Of a stretch of DNA of 64,000 nt, positions 30,555 to 40,858 are shown piece by piece (the first letter of the stretch is position 1; each line of letters starts with the position of its first letter). Made by a program: the position numbers and the translations under genes. Source of the DNA: JALYUA01 sp038239305 (GTDB taxonomy: Bacteria > Acidobacteriota > Thermoanaerobaculia > UBA5066 > Gp7-AA6); assembly GCA_038239305.1 (NCBI GenBank), contig JBBSEW010000002.1, forward strand, positions 1 to 64,000, read 5' to 3'. The notes under the pieces are model-generated. The model searched no databases. It worked only from the letters and a program-made list of their open reading frames with translations, and had not been told where the DNA came from.

Positions 30555-32037
30555 GACTCCCGAAAAGGGAAAGAGCACCGTCGTCCGGGAGGAGACGGGG
30601 GAGCGAGACCTGCTCACGCAGATCCTGGAAGAGGGTCGCCTGGCCCGCAACGAGAACCAGGTCGAGCAGGCCAAGGACATGATCAGCGAATTCGTTCAGC
30701 AGGTCATGCAGGGCGAGATGGTGGTCGGCCGCGACCTCGAGGCGTCGATCAACGCCCGCATCGCCGCGATCGACAAGCTTCTCTCGGCTCAGGTCAACGA
30801 GATCATGCACGACCCGGGCTTCCAGAAGCTCGAGGGCTCCTGGCGCGGACTGCATCATCTGGTGTTCGAGAGCGAGACCGGGCAGATGATCAAGATCCGC
30901 GTTCTGAACGTTTCGAAGAAGGACCTCCTGAAGGACCTGGAGCGCGCGGCGGAATTCGACCAGTCGGCGCTGTTCAAGAAAGTCTACGAGGAAGAGTACG
31001 GGACGTTCGGCGGCGCGCCCTTCGGCGCTCTGATCGGCGACTACGAGTTCTCGAATCATCCGCAGGACATGGCGCTGCTCGAGAAGATCTCGCAGGTGGC
31101 GGCCGCGGCGAACGCGCCGTTTGTCTCCGCGGCGTCGTCGGAGCTCTTCGGCTGGGACAGCTTCACCGAGCTCGCGGAAGTCCGCGACGTGGCGAAGATC
31201 TTCGATCGGACGGAGTTCGCCAAGTGGCGCTCCTTTCGGGACTCGGAAGATTCCCGCTACGTCGGGTTGACCCTTCCGCACACGCTCATGCGGCTTCCGT
31301 ACGGCAAGGAGACGATTCCCACCGAGACGTTCGACTTCGAAGAAGACGTCGACGGCCGCGATCACAAGAAGTACCTGTGGGGAAACGCGGCGTATTCCTT
31401 CGGCACCCGTCTCACCGAGGCGTTCGCGATGTACCAGTGGACGGTCGCGATCCGTGGCGTCGAGGGCGGCGGCCTCGTGCAGGGCCTGCCGACCCATACG
31501 TTCAAGACGGACGAGGGTGACGTCGCGCTGAAGTGCCCGACGGAGATCGCGATCACGGACCGCCGCGAGAAAGAGTTCTCCGACCTCGGGTTCATCCCGC
31601 TCGTCCACTGCAAGGGCACGGACTACGCGGCCTTCTTCGCCGCCCAGTCCGCCCAGAAGGCCAAGAAGTACGACCAGGATTTCGCGAACGCGAACGCCCG
31701 GCTCTCGACGCAGCTGCCGTACATCTTCGCCGTGTCGCGCTTCGCCCACTATCTCAAGGCGATCATGCGGGACAAGATCGGCAGCTTCATGTCGCGCGCG
31801 GATTGCGAGCGCTACCTGAACCAGTGGGTCTCGAACTACGTCACGGCAGACGACACCGCGAGCCCGAGTGTCAAGGCGCAGTTTCCGCTGCGGGACGCGC
31901 GGATCGAAGTCGCCGAGATTCCCGGCAAGCCGGGTGCGTACAAGGCGGTCGCGTTCCTGCGGCCGCATTTCCAGCTCGACGAGCTCCAGGTGTCGCTGCG
32001 CCTCGTGACCGAGCTTCCGAAGCCGGCTTCCGGCTAG
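30547..32037 (+). CDS. tssC: T6SS sheath large subunit TssC (VipB)
   Basis: The 496-residue large sheath subunit. The ATG at 30547 overlaps the end of tssB and follows a GGGAGAGGG Shine-Dalgarno inside it. Landmarks are LSAQVNEIMHDPGFQKLEGSWRGL, IRVLNVSKKDLLKDL, EEYGTFGGAPFGALIGDYEF, LGFIPLVHCKGTDYAAFF and a complete C-terminal domain ending QLDELQVSLRLVTELP. It is the complete reference copy against which the fusion at 43338-44927 can be compared. Confidence 0.97.
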   Translation: MSKTPEKGKSTVVREETGERDLLTQILEEGRLARNENQVEQAKDMISEFVQQVMQGEMVVGRDLEASINARIAAIDKLLSAQVNEIMHDPGFQKLEGSWRGLHHLVFESETGQMIKIRVLNVSKKDLLKDLERAAEFDQSALFKKVYEEEYGTFGGAPFGALIGDYEFSNHPQDMALLEKISQVAAAANAPFVSAASSELFGWDSFTELAEVRDVAKIFDRTEFAKWRSFRDSEDSRYVGLTLPHTLMRLPYGKETIPTETFDFEEDVDGRDHKKYLWGNAAYSFGTRLTEAFAMYQWTVAIRGVEGGGLVQGLPTHTFKTDEGDVALKCPTEIAITDRREKEFSDLGFIPLVHCKGTDYAAFFAAQSAQKAKKYDQDFANANARLSTQLPYIFAVSRFAHYLKAIMRDKIGSFMSRADCERYLNQWVSNYVTADDTASPSVKAQFPLRDARIEVAEIPGKPGAYKAVAFLRPHFQLDELQVSLRLVTELPKPASG

Positions 32038-32160
32038 ACTCGAGTGGGCCGCGGCGACGAGCGGCGCGCACGCAAGATTCGCGTTCCGGAATTTCCGGCG
32101 CGGATCGGAGTCGCGCCGCCGGGGCGGTCTCGAGCGGGTTGCGCGTGCGGAGAGCCGGCA

Positions 32161-32236
32161 GCGGACGGCTGACTACTGAGTGCTGACAACTGAGTGCTGA
32201 GACCTGAGATCTGACGGCTGATAGCGGACAGCTGGA
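32161..32236. repeat. Degenerate CTGA-rich repeat between tssC and tssE
   Basis: Tandem words built on ACTGAGTGCTGA / GACCTGAGATCTGA fill the second half of the 217-bp gap between tssC and tssE. The first half shows no gene, hairpin or promoter that I can support. The texture matches the GTTCTGA tract between etfB and etfA. Confidence 0.85.
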
Positions 32237-32254
32237 AGCCTCGGAGGGCGCCGA

Positions 32255-32737
32255 GTGTCCAGAATCGACAACGAGATCCGGATCACTCCCTCGGTGCTGG
32301 ACCGGCTGCTCGATGATCGTCCCGAGGAGAAGCGCGAGGCGCCGGCGTCGCGGCAGTCGAATCTCCGCCTGCTCAAACAGGCCGTCAAGAGAGACCTCGA
32401 ATGGCTGCTCAACACGCGCGTCGAGACGGGGCTCGTGCCCGAGGGGCTCACCGAGGTCAACCGTTCGGTCGCGATCTACGGGCTTCCGGACTTCAGCTCC
32501 TGGAACGTCCGGGGCGGCGCCGACCAGGAGACGCTCCGTCACACGATCGAGGAGGCGGTCGCGCGGTTCGAGCCGCGGCTCGAAGGCGTCGTCGTGACGC
32601 TCGAGTCGATGTCGGACGTCGACCGGACCCTGCGGTTTCGGATCGACGGCCGGCTGAAGATCGAGCCGGCGCCGGAGCCGGTCTCTTTCGACTCCGTCCT
32701 GCAGCTCGGCAGCCACCAGTTCGAGCTCGTCGGATGA
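32255..32737 (+). CDS. tssE: T6SS baseplate protein TssE (gp25-like)
   Basis: The 160-residue homologue of phage T4 gp25, which joins the baseplate wedge to the first sheath ring. It starts at GTG 32255 after GGAGGG at 32243. Family features include an early ITPSVLDRLLDD, the LKQAVKRDLEWLLNTR helix, EVNRSVAIYGLPDFSSW and the conserved ...EEAVARFEPRLEGVVVTL region with the E-P-R-L core. tssF starts 42 bases downstream. Confidence 0.93.
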   Translation: MSRIDNEIRITPSVLDRLLDDRPEEKREAPASRQSNLRLLKQAVKRDLEWLLNTRVETGLVPEGLTEVNRSVAIYGLPDFSSWNVRGGADQETLRHTIEEAVARFEPRLEGVVVTLESMSDVDRTLRFRIDGRLKIEPAPEPVSFDSVLQLGSHQFELVG

Positions 32738-32779
32738 CCGCTTCGACGTTCGCTCCCGTTTTCGGTCCGGGGTCGCGAA

Positions 32780-34633
32780 ATGCGTGACGAGCTTCTCGGA
32801 TACTACGAGCGGGAGCTCGCCTTCCTGCGGCAGATGGGCGCGGAGTTCGCGGAAAAATATCCGAAGATCGCGTCCCGCCTCCAGCTCGAGGCGGACCGCT
32901 GCGAAGACCCTCACGTCGAGCGGCTGATCGAAGCGGCGGCCTTTTTGTCGAGCCGCGTCCACCTCAAGATCGACGACGAGTTTCCCGAGGTCACCGAGTC
33001 GCTCCTGAACATCCTGTATCCCGGCTTTCTCGCTCCCGTCCCCTCGCTCTCGATCGTCCAGTTCGTGGTGGACCCGGAGCGCGCGAACATCCAGATGGGG
33101 CAGACGGTGCCGCGGGGCTCGATGATCTATTCGAACCCCGTCGACGGTTTGCCGTGCCGGTTTCGGACCGCATATCCCGTCACCATCTGGCCGGTCGAGC
33201 TGGCCCAGCTCCGCTTCGAGCTTCCGCCGCCCGGTGTTCCGGTTCCCCCCTCGACGCGGAGCGTCCTGCGGCTCGAACTGCGCACGTTCGGAGGCCTTCC
33301 CTTTTCGAGCCTCCGCGAAAAGACGCTCGACTCGCCGGAACACCCGCTCGAGCGGCTCCGGTTCTCGCTTCAGGGCGACGCGAAGCTCTCGCACGCTCTC
33401 TACGAGCTCCTTCTGACGTCCGTGACGCAGATCGCCGTGCGACCCGCCGGCGGAGACGAGCGCAGCGGCTTCTCACTCCCGAGCTCGGCGCTTCGACCCG
33501 TCGGTTTCGAGCCCGACGAGGCCCTGCTCCCGTCGAACAACCGGACGTTTCTCGGCTACCGGCTCCTCCAGGAGTACTTCGCCTTTCCGGAGAAGTTCCT
33601 GTTCGTCGATCTCGTCGGCCTCGAGCGGGCCGCCGCGGCGAGTCTGGGGCCGCAGGTCGACGTGCTCCTTTTCCTCGACCGGGAGTTTTCGATGGAGCGT
33701 TCCGTGACGGCGCAGACCCTGCGCCTCAACTGCACGCCCGTCGTGAATCTCTTCGAGCAGTCGGCGGAGCCGATCCGGCTCTCGCAGCTGCAGAGCGAAT
33801 ATCGAGTGATCCCGGACGTCGGCCGCCAGAATTCGATGGAGGTCTATTCCGTCGACGAGGTCACGGGCGTGCGGGCGGACAGCGAGCGTTCCAGTGCATA
33901 CCAGCCCTTCTACTCGATCCGGCATGCGGGCGAGGGCGAGGCGGGCGAAGCCTTCTGGCACATGACCCGCCGCCCGTCGGCACGCCGCGATGACGACGGC
34001 ACCGAGGTTTATCTGACCTTCGTTGACCTGGCATTTCGCCACTCGCTGCCCGAGACCGACACCCTGCTGGTGCGCACGACGTGCAGCAACAGGGATCTTC
34101 CTGGCCGCCTTCCGTTCGGCCAATCGGATGGGGACTTTCATCTCGAGGGAGCCGGAGTCTTCAGCGCGATCCGCTGCCTGCGCAAGCCGACCCCGAGCCT
34201 CCGGCTGCCGCAGCGCCGCGGGGCCCACTGGCGCCTCATCTCGCACCTGTCGCTCAACTATCTCTCTCTCGTCGAGCGCGACGGAGCGGGCGCCGCGGAC
34301 GCCCTCAAGGAAATTCTGAAGCTCTATGATTTCTCCGATTCGAGCGCGACGCGGCAGCAGATCAACGGGATCGCCGGGATCGCGTCTCGTCGGGTGTTGC
34401 GCCCGATCGGTACCGGACACGCCGGCTTCGTTCGCGGCATCGAAGTGACCGTGGATTTCGACGAGCAGCAATTCATCGGTTCCGGCGTTTTTCTCTTCGC
34501 ATCCGTCCTCGAGCGGTTTTTCGGACTCTACGCCTCCATCAATTCCTTTTCGCAGATGGTCGCGACCTCGCGCCAGCGGGAGGGAACCCTGAAGCGGTGG
34601 CCCGCGAGGGCCGGCGAGCAGATCGTCCTGTGA
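32780..34633 (+). CDS. tssF: T6SS baseplate protein TssF
   Basis: The 617-residue wedge protein opens with MRDELLGYYERELAFLRQMGAEFAEKYPKIA-type sequence. The conserved FLSSRVHLKIDDEFPEVTESLLNILYPGFLAP region follows. The C-terminal part includes a GIASRRVLRPIG-type strand and ends with the FFGLYASINSFSQMVATS stretch typical of TssF. It forms the (TssF)2-TssG wedge. Its stop overlaps the GTG start of tssG (GTGA). Confidence 0.96.
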   Translation: MRDELLGYYERELAFLRQMGAEFAEKYPKIASRLQLEADRCEDPHVERLIEAAAFLSSRVHLKIDDEFPEVTESLLNILYPGFLAPVPSLSIVQFVVDPERANIQMGQTVPRGSMIYSNPVDGLPCRFRTAYPVTIWPVELAQLRFELPPPGVPVPPSTRSVLRLELRTFGGLPFSSLREKTLDSPEHPLERLRFSLQGDAKLSHALYELLLTSVTQIAVRPAGGDERSGFSLPSSALRPVGFEPDEALLPSNNRTFLGYRLLQEYFAFPEKFLFVDLVGLERAAAASLGPQVDVLLFLDREFSMERSVTAQTLRLNCTPVVNLFEQSAEPIRLSQLQSEYRVIPDVGRQNSMEVYSVDEVTGVRADSERSSAYQPFYSIRHAGEGEAGEAFWHMTRRPSARRDDDGTEVYLTFVDLAFRHSLPETDTLLVRTTCSNRDLPGRLPFGQSDGDFHLEGAGVFSAIRCLRKPTPSLRLPQRRGAHWRLISHLSLNYLSLVERDGAGAADALKEILKLYDFSDSSATRQQINGIAGIASRRVLRPIGTGHAGFVRGIEVTVDFDEQQFIGSGVFLFASVLERFFGLYASINSFSQMVATSRQREGTLKRWPARAGEQIVL

Positions 34634-35616
34634 GAGAGGTCCTCTTCTCGGAGGGCTACCGCTTCGAATTCTTCCAGGCGGTGCGCCTGCTGGAGCGGCT
34701 GGCCCGGGATCGCGACCCGGTCGGCGGGACTGGACTCCCGTCTCACGAGGCCGTTCGATTTCGGACGCGGGTGTCGCTCGAGTTCCCGGCGAGCGCAATC
34801 CATGAGATCCGGGACTCCGAACGGCCCGGAGCGCCTCCGGACATGGTCGTGGCGTTCCTCGGCATGACCGGCCCGATGGGGGTGCTGCCGCACCCCTATA
34901 CCGAGCTCCTCCTCCAGCGCGTCCGACAGAAGGACGAGGCTCTCTGGGAGTTCCTGGACATTTTCAACCACCGCCTTTTGTCTTTCTTCTACCGGGCGTG
35001 GGAGAAGCATCGGTTTCCCATCTCGTACGAGCGGACGGGTCAGGACGCGTTCACCGAATACCTCTTCGATCTGATCGGGATGGGCACTCCGGGCCTGCGC
35101 GGGCGCATGCAGGTCCCCGACCAGGCTCTTCTCTTCTATGCCGGCCTGATCGGCCAGAAGCCGCACTCCGCCGCCGCCATCCAGGCGGTCCTGCGGGACT
35201 ACTTCGGGGTCCCGGTCGCCCTCCGCCAGTTTCACGGGCAATGGCTCGCCCTCGATCCGGCCTTCCGGTCCCGGATCGGAACAGCCAACAGCACTCTCGG
35301 CGGCGACATGGTCTGCGGGGCGCGGGTTTTCAACGCCCAGTCGAAGTTCCGTGTCCGGCTCGGGCCCCTGAGCCTGAGGCAGTTCGAGAGTTTTCTGCCG
35401 GATGGGCGCTCGCATCGGCCCGTTGGCGAGTGGACGCGATTCCTCGCGGGAATGGAGTTCGATTTCGACGTCCAGCTCGTGCTGCGGAAGGAAGAGGTGC
35501 CCCCGTGCCAGCTGGGAGGCGGCGGTCCGCCCCCCCGGCTCGGGTGGACGAGCTGGGTCAAAACGGCGGAGTTGAAGGAAGACCCTTCCGAGGTCGTCCT
35601 CTCGATGTCAAACTAG
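34630..35616 (+). CDS. tssG: T6SS baseplate protein TssG
   Basis: The 328-residue wedge partner of TssF. It starts at GTG 34630, overlapping the tssF stop by 4 bases. An upstream in-frame ATG at 34597 lies within tssF and is less likely. Landmarks are EGYRFEFFQAVRLLERL, MTGPMGVLPHPYTELLLQR, LLSFFYRAWEKHRFPISYER and the later GAQVFN-type motif (here GARVFNAQSKFRVRLGPL). Confidence 0.95.
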   Translation: MREVLFSEGYRFEFFQAVRLLERLARDRDPVGGTGLPSHEAVRFRTRVSLEFPASAIHEIRDSERPGAPPDMVVAFLGMTGPMGVLPHPYTELLLQRVRQKDEALWEFLDIFNHRLLSFFYRAWEKHRFPISYERTGQDAFTEYLFDLIGMGTPGLRGRMQVPDQALLFYAGLIGQKPHSAAAIQAVLRDYFGVPVALRQFHGQWLALDPAFRSRIGTANSTLGGDMVCGARVFNAQSKFRVRLGPLSLRQFESFLPDGRSHRPVGEWTRFLAGMEFDFDVQLVLRKEEVPPCQLGGGGPPPRLGWTSWVKTAELKEDPSEVVLSMSN

Positions 35617-35785
35617 GGTCATCCCCACGGAAGGCGGGAAATTGACTCTTACGGCAACGTTCCATCGAGAGGGAACGCGCCTGTGGCGAAAGGATCGGCG
35701 AAACGGCCGGATTGCTCATGAATAATGCGGAACGGGCTGTCGGGAACAACCGAGCTCGCCCGCAACTGCCAGGAGGGACGGCGCC

Positions 35786-38527
35786 ATGACGGTGAATCTC
35801 AAGGCCCTGATCGGGCGGCTCGATGAATCCTGCCGGTCCGCCCTCGAGGGCGCGGCCGGCCTCTGCCACTCCCGCAACAACTATTCGGTCGAGATCGAGC
35901 ACTTCCTCGCGAAGCTGATCGAAGCTCCGGATACCGACCTGACCCGCATCCTCCGGCACTACGAAATCGACGCCTCCCGTTTCTCCCGCGACGTCACGGC
36001 CGCTCTCGACCGGCTGAAGCGGGGAAACACGGGCGCGATCTCGATGTCCGATCGGATCCCCGAATGGGTCGAGCGGGCCTGGGTCGTCGGCTCCATCGAT
36101 TTCGGAGCGGCGAAGGTCCGGTCGGGCCACCTCGTGCTCGCGCTGCTCTCCAAAAACGACTTGGCGGCCCTGGCGACCGGCATTTCGAAGGAGTTCGCGA
36201 ACGTCTCCGTCGAGTCCCTGAAGAAGAAGTTCGCGGAGATCGTCTCGGGATCGTCGGAAGACCGCGAAGCCGCGGCGCTCGCGTCGTCTTCCGCGGCGAG
36301 CGGCGGCGAGGACGCGGGCGCGGGCGTTCCGAAGGGCACCAAGACTCTCGATCAGTACACGGTCGATCTCACGGCAAAGGCCCGGTCCGGGGCGATCGAT
36401 CAGGTCCTGGGCCGCGACCTCGAGATCCGGCAGATCATCGACATCCTGACGCGCCGGCGGCAGAACAATCCCATCCTGACCGGCGAAGCGGGCGTCGGGA
36501 AGACGGCCGTCGTGGAAGGCTTCGCCCTGCGCATCGCCAAGGGGGACGTGCCCGACGTTCTGAAGAACGTCGCCGTGCGCACCCTCGATCTCGGGCTGCT
36601 GCAGGCCGGCGCGGGGATCAAGGGGGAGTTCGAGAACCGGCTCAAGCTCGTCATCGAAGAGGTCAAGTCCTCGGCTCAGCCGATCATCCTCTTCATCGAC
36701 GAGGCGCACACGATGATCGGCGCCGGCGGCCAGGCCGGCCAGAACGACGCGGCCAACCTCCTGAAGCCCGCCCTGGCGCGCGGAGAGCTGCGCACGATTG
36801 CGGCGACGACGTGGGCCGAGTACAAGAAATATTTCGAAAAAGACGCGGCGCTCGCGCGCCGGTTCCAGGTCGTCAAAGTCGAGGAGCCCGACGAGGAGAA
36901 GGCGATCATCATGATGCGCGGCTTGACCGAGCCGCTCGAAAACCATCACGGCGTGCGGATCCTCGACGAAGCCGTCGAGGACGCCGTCCGCCTCTCGCAC
37001 CGCTACATCACGGGGCGTCAGCTGCCGGACAAGTCCGTGAGCGTTCTCGACACCGCGTGCGCCCGCGTGGCGATCGGCCAGGCGGCGACTCCGGGCGCCG
37101 TCGAGGATGCCCAGCGCCAGATCGAGCAGACGACGGTCGAGATCCAGTCGCTCGAGCGCGAGTCCGCGACCGGCTCGGACCACAAGGAGCGGATCGAAGA
37201 GCTGGAAGCCTCCCGGAAGGAAGGGGAGGAACGGCTCCAGAAGTACACCGAGCAGTGGGAGAAGGAGAAGACGGCCATCGCCCGTATCCGCGAGATCCGT
37301 GGACGTCTCGAGGACGCGGCAATCGCCGCGCGGCCGCCGGCGCCCGCGAAGCCTGGAGACGCGGGGAAGAAGACCGCTCCGAAACCCGCGAAGCCCGGCG
37401 CCCCGCCCGCTCTTCCGCCTCCGGACGCGGCCGAGCAGGAGAAGCTTCGGGCCGAGCTGACGACGCTGAATGCGGACCTCGAGAAGCTCCAGGGAGAATC
37501 GCCGCTGATGCAGGCGTGCGTGGACTCCCAGACGATCGCGGAAGTGATCTCGGGCTGGACCGGTATTCCCGTCGGGAAGATGCTGACGGACGAGATCCAG
37601 ACCGTCCTGAAGCTGAAGGACCGCCTGGAGCAGCGGGTCATCGGTCAGGCGCACGCGCTCGAGGCGATCAGCCGTCGGATTCGGACCGCGCGCGCGAACC
37701 TGACGGATCCGAAGAGGCCGATCGGCGTCTTCCTCCTCGTCGGACCGTCCGGCGTCGGCAAGACGGAAACGGCGCTCACGCTCGCGGACACGCTCTACGG
37801 CGGAGAGCGCAACCTGGTCACGATCAACATGAGCGAGTACCAGGAGGCGCACACGGTTTCCTCCCTGAAGGGCTCTCCTCCGGGATACGTCGGATACGGC
37901 GAGGGGGGAGTGCTCACGGAGGCCGTGCGCCGTAAGCCGTACTCGGTCGTTCTCCTGGACGAGGTCGAGAAGGCCCATCCCGACGTGATGGAGCTCTTCT
38001 ACCAGGTCTTCGACAAGGGCATGCTCGAGGACGGGGAGGGACGGGAGATCGACTTCAAGAACACGGTGATCCTCCTGACGTCGAACGCGGCGACGGACAC
38101 CATGACGAAGCTCTGCGCCGACCCGGAGACGGCGCCCGAGCCCGAGCAGCTTGCCGAGGCCATCCGGCCCGAGCTCATCAAGATCTTCAAGCCGGCGCTT
38201 CTCGGCCGCATGGTCGTGGTGCCGTACTATCCAATCTCGGACAAGGTCATGCGGGAGATCATCAAGCTCCAGCTCTCGCGCATCGGGAGCCGTCTCGAGG
38301 AAAATCACGGGTCGCATTTCACGTACGACGACAAGGTCATCGCCGAGATCGCGAACCGCTGTAAGGAAGTGGAGAGCGGGGCCCGGAACGTGGACCACAT
38401 CCTGACGAGGACTCTCCTCCCCGATATGTCGAACGAGTTCCTGGCGAGGATGGCCACGGGCGCGCCGATCTCCCGGGTTCACGTTGCGGTGGCCGACGGT
38501 GGAGAATTCCAGTACGAGATTTCCTGA
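35786..38527 (+). CDS. clpV: T6SS AAA+ ATPase TssH (ClpV)
   Basis: The 913-residue hexameric ATPase recycles the contracted sheath. The N-terminal domain (about 1-155) binds the sheath. The first AAA+ module has Walker A GEAGVGKT at 233-240 and Walker B IILFIDEAH. A middle coiled-coil region follows (about 450-580) with a Pro/Ala/Lys insert (PPAPAKPGDAGKKTAPKPAK). The second AAA+ module has GPSGVGKT and VVLLDEVEKAH. The insert and the lack of a ClpB disaggregase context point to ClpV. The ATG at 35786 follows GGAGGGACGG, 169 bases after tssG. vgrG is 27 bases downstream. Confidence 0.95.
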   Translation: MTVNLKALIGRLDESCRSALEGAAGLCHSRNNYSVEIEHFLAKLIEAPDTDLTRILRHYEIDASRFSRDVTAALDRLKRGNTGAISMSDRIPEWVERAWVVGSIDFGAAKVRSGHLVLALLSKNDLAALATGISKEFANVSVESLKKKFAEIVSGSSEDREAAALASSSAASGGEDAGAGVPKGTKTLDQYTVDLTAKARSGAIDQVLGRDLEIRQIIDILTRRRQNNPILTGEAGVGKTAVVEGFALRIAKGDVPDVLKNVAVRTLDLGLLQAGAGIKGEFENRLKLVIEEVKSSAQPIILFIDEAHTMIGAGGQAGQNDAANLLKPALARGELRTIAATTWAEYKKYFEKDAALARRFQVVKVEEPDEEKAIIMMRGLTEPLENHHGVRILDEAVEDAVRLSHRYITGRQLPDKSVSVLDTACARVAIGQAATPGAVEDAQRQIEQTTVEIQSLERESATGSDHKERIEELEASRKEGEERLQKYTEQWEKEKTAIARIREIRGRLEDAAIAARPPAPAKPGDAGKKTAPKPAKPGAPPALPPPDAAEQEKLRAELTTLNADLEKLQGESPLMQACVDSQTIAEVISGWTGIPVGKMLTDEIQTVLKLKDRLEQRVIGQAHALEAISRRIRTARANLTDPKRPIGVFLLVGPSGVGKTETALTLADTLYGGERNLVTINMSEYQEAHTVSSLKGSPPGYVGYGEGGVLTEAVRRKPYSVVLLDEVEKAHPDVMELFYQVFDKGMLEDGEGREIDFKNTVILLTSNAATDTMTKLCADPETAPEPEQLAEAIRPELIKIFKPALLGRMVVVPYYPISDKVMREIIKLQLSRIGSRLEENHGSHFTYDDKVIAEIANRCKEVESGARNVDHILTRTLLPDMSNEFLARMATGAPISRVHVAVADGGEFQYEIS

Positions 38528-38554
38528 GGGCCTTTCCAGAACAGGAAGATTGCC

Positions 38555-40786
38555 ATGAGCTCCAACAAGCAGGCGAACAGGCCGCTCACCTTCGATTGTC
38601 CGCTCGGCGCGGACAAGCTCTTCTTGCGGGGGCTGACAGGACGAGAGGGCATTTCCAAGCTCTTCCGCTTCCAGCTCGACCTGATCGCCGATAACAAGAC
38701 CCCGGTCCCGTTCGAAAGCATTCTCGGGCAGAAGGTGACTGCGCACGTGGCGCTCGCGGCTGGCGGGAAGAGGCACTTCAACGGATTCTGCTCACGTATC
38801 AGCCAGGGAGCGCGAGATCCGAGATTGAACAACTTCACCGCCTACACGATCGAGATCGTTCCGGGATTCTGGCTGTTGAGCCGCGTCGCACAGAGCCGGA
38901 TTTTCCAGCACATGTCGGTCCCGGACATCCTGAAGAAGGTGCTGGCTCCCCTCTCGCCTTCGCTCGAAATCAAAGGGACGTTCGAGAAGCGCGACTACTG
39001 CGCTCAGTACCGCGAGACGGATTTCAACTTCGCCTCCCGGCTCATGGAGGAGGAGGGGATCTACTACTATTTCAAGCACTCGGATGGCGACCACAAAATG
39101 GTCATCGCCAATACGCCGTCCAGCCATGTCGATCTCCCGGGACCATCCGCGCTGATCTTCGAAGGAGTGCTCGGCGGAAAGCGGGACGAGGATCGCGTGA
39201 TTGACTGGGAAAAAGTGCAGGAGCTCCGCTCCGGTAAATACACGCTTCATGACCACTCGTTCGAGCTGCCTCACAAGAATCTGGAGGCTCAAAAAACGAT
39301 TCAGGAGAGCGTCTCCATCGGCACGGTCTCCCACAAGCTGAAAGTGGGAGGCAATGACAAATTCGAAATCTACGATTACCCCGGCGAATACGCGCAGCGC
39401 TTCGACGGCGTCGACAAGGGCGGGGGCGACCAGCCCGCGGAGCTTCAGAAGATCTTTGCCGACAACCAGAGGACCGTTGCGATCCGCATGGAAGAAGAGG
39501 CGGTACCGAGCATCCGGATCCGAGGGGCGAGCAACGTCCGCCAGATGGTTGCCGGCCACAAGTTCACACTTCAGCGGCACTTCAACGCGGATGGTGGTCC
39601 CTACGTCGTCACCGACATCTCCCATGATGTCTCCGGCGCGGGGGAGTTCCGACCGGGAGAGACGGGGCATTTCGAATATCGGAACGAGTTTTTCTGCATT
39701 CCCCTGGCGCTCCCGTTCCGGCCGCCGCGTGTCACGCCGAAGCCTGTAGTTCCGGGAACCCAGACCGCTGTGATCGTCGGACCGCCGGGGGAAGAGATCT
39801 TCGTCGACAAATACAGTCGCGTGAAAGTTCAGTTCCATTGGGACCGCGAGGGCAAGCACGATCCCGACAGCTCCTGCTGGATGCGGGTGGCCTCTCATTG
39901 GGCGGGCAGGCAATGGGGACTCGTTCACATTCCGCGCATCGGCCAGGAGGTCGTGGTCGACTTCCTCGAAGGCGATCCCGATCAGCCCATCATCGTCGGC
40001 AGCGTTTACAACGCCGACATGATGCCCCCGTACAAGCTCCCGCTGAATAAGACGTTGAGCGGACTCAAGAGTCAGTCAAGCCTCGGGGGAACTCTTTCGA
40101 ACTTCAACGAAATTCGATTCGAGGACAAGAAGGGGAAGGAGCAATTGTTCGTCCACGCCGAGAAAAACATGGACGAAATCGTGAATAACGCCTCGGCCGA
40201 GAGCGTCTATGGAAATAAGCACCTGACCGTCGGGGGCGAAAAGGACGGCAAGAAATGGGGCGACTACAAGGAGCTCGTGTACCAGGACGTCCATCTCCAT
40301 AACAAGCGCAATCTGGAACAGCAGGTCGGCGGGGACATGAAGCTTCTCATCGGAGGCGAAGACGGTTCCGGCAAGCTCGATCTCGTCGTGAAAGACGACC
40401 GGAAGGCGCTGATCACGAAAAACGATCACCTCCACGTCAAGGGTTCGAGGAGCGAAAAGATCGATGGAGGTCTCGGGTTGGGCGTCGGAGGAGCCTTCGA
40501 TGCGAAGGTGGGAACGAAGTTCGCGCTGGATTCGGGAGAAGAGATTCACCTGAAGGCGGGGATGAAGGTGGTGATCGAGGCCGGGGCCCAACTGAGCCTG
40601 AAGGCGAGCGGCAGTTTCATCGACATCGGTCCCGCGGGCATCGCGATATCGGGAACCATGGTCCTGATCAACTCCGGGGGTTCGGCCGGATCTGGCAGCG
40701 GCGCGAAGCCCGGTGGGCCGACCGACGCGCAGGAGGCGGGCCCCGCTACTCCGACTCCGGCGGATAACCCGAAGACGGGTTACTGA
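38555..40786 (+). CDS. vgrG: T6SS spike protein VgrG (TssI)
   Basis: The 743-residue trimeric spike. The N-terminal gp27-like region contains the FDCPLGADKLFLRGLTGREGIS-type opening and the QYRETDFNFASRLMEEEGIYYYF motif. The gp5-like OB fold has VQFHWDREGKHDPDSSCW and IGQEVVVDFLEGDPDQPIIVGSVYN. The C-terminal part is a repetitive beta-helix (GLGVGGAFDAKVGTKF, EIHLKAGMKVVIEAGAQLSLKA) ending in a short Gly/Pro tail. No extra effector domain is fused, so cargo probably rides on the adjacent PAAR protein. It follows clpV closely and precedes the PAAR-effector gene. Confidence 0.96.
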   Translation: MSSNKQANRPLTFDCPLGADKLFLRGLTGREGISKLFRFQLDLIADNKTPVPFESILGQKVTAHVALAAGGKRHFNGFCSRISQGARDPRLNNFTAYTIEIVPGFWLLSRVAQSRIFQHMSVPDILKKVLAPLSPSLEIKGTFEKRDYCAQYRETDFNFASRLMEEEGIYYYFKHSDGDHKMVIANTPSSHVDLPGPSALIFEGVLGGKRDEDRVIDWEKVQELRSGKYTLHDHSFELPHKNLEAQKTIQESVSIGTVSHKLKVGGNDKFEIYDYPGEYAQRFDGVDKGGGDQPAELQKIFADNQRTVAIRMEEEAVPSIRIRGASNVRQMVAGHKFTLQRHFNADGGPYVVTDISHDVSGAGEFRPGETGHFEYRNEFFCIPLALPFRPPRVTPKPVVPGTQTAVIVGPPGEEIFVDKYSRVKVQFHWDREGKHDPDSSCWMRVASHWAGRQWGLVHIPRIGQEVVVDFLEGDPDQPIIVGSVYNADMMPPYKLPLNKTLSGLKSQSSLGGTLSNFNEIRFEDKKGKEQLFVHAEKNMDEIVNNASAESVYGNKHLTVGGEKDGKKWGDYKELVYQDVHLHNKRNLEQQVGGDMKLLIGGEDGSGKLDLVVKDDRKALITKNDHLHVKGSRSEKIDGGLGLGVGGAFDAKVGTKFALDSGEEIHLKAGMKVVIEAGAQLSLKASGSFIDIGPAGIAISGTMVLINSGGSAGSGSGAKPGGPTDAQEAGPATPTPADNPKTGY

Positions 40787-40858
40787 TGCTGTCCACCGGC
40801 TCGTCGAATCGGACGCGTGGTCGCAGGGCCGGACTGAAGGACTGAAGGAGCGACTGTC

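Noticed and set aside
35558..38776. Long minus-strand open frame (over 1000 codons) opposite clpV
   Set aside because: It is antisense to a clear clpV gene. The translation is Arg/His/Leu-rich with no recognisable domain, a usual by-product of high-GC third codon positions.
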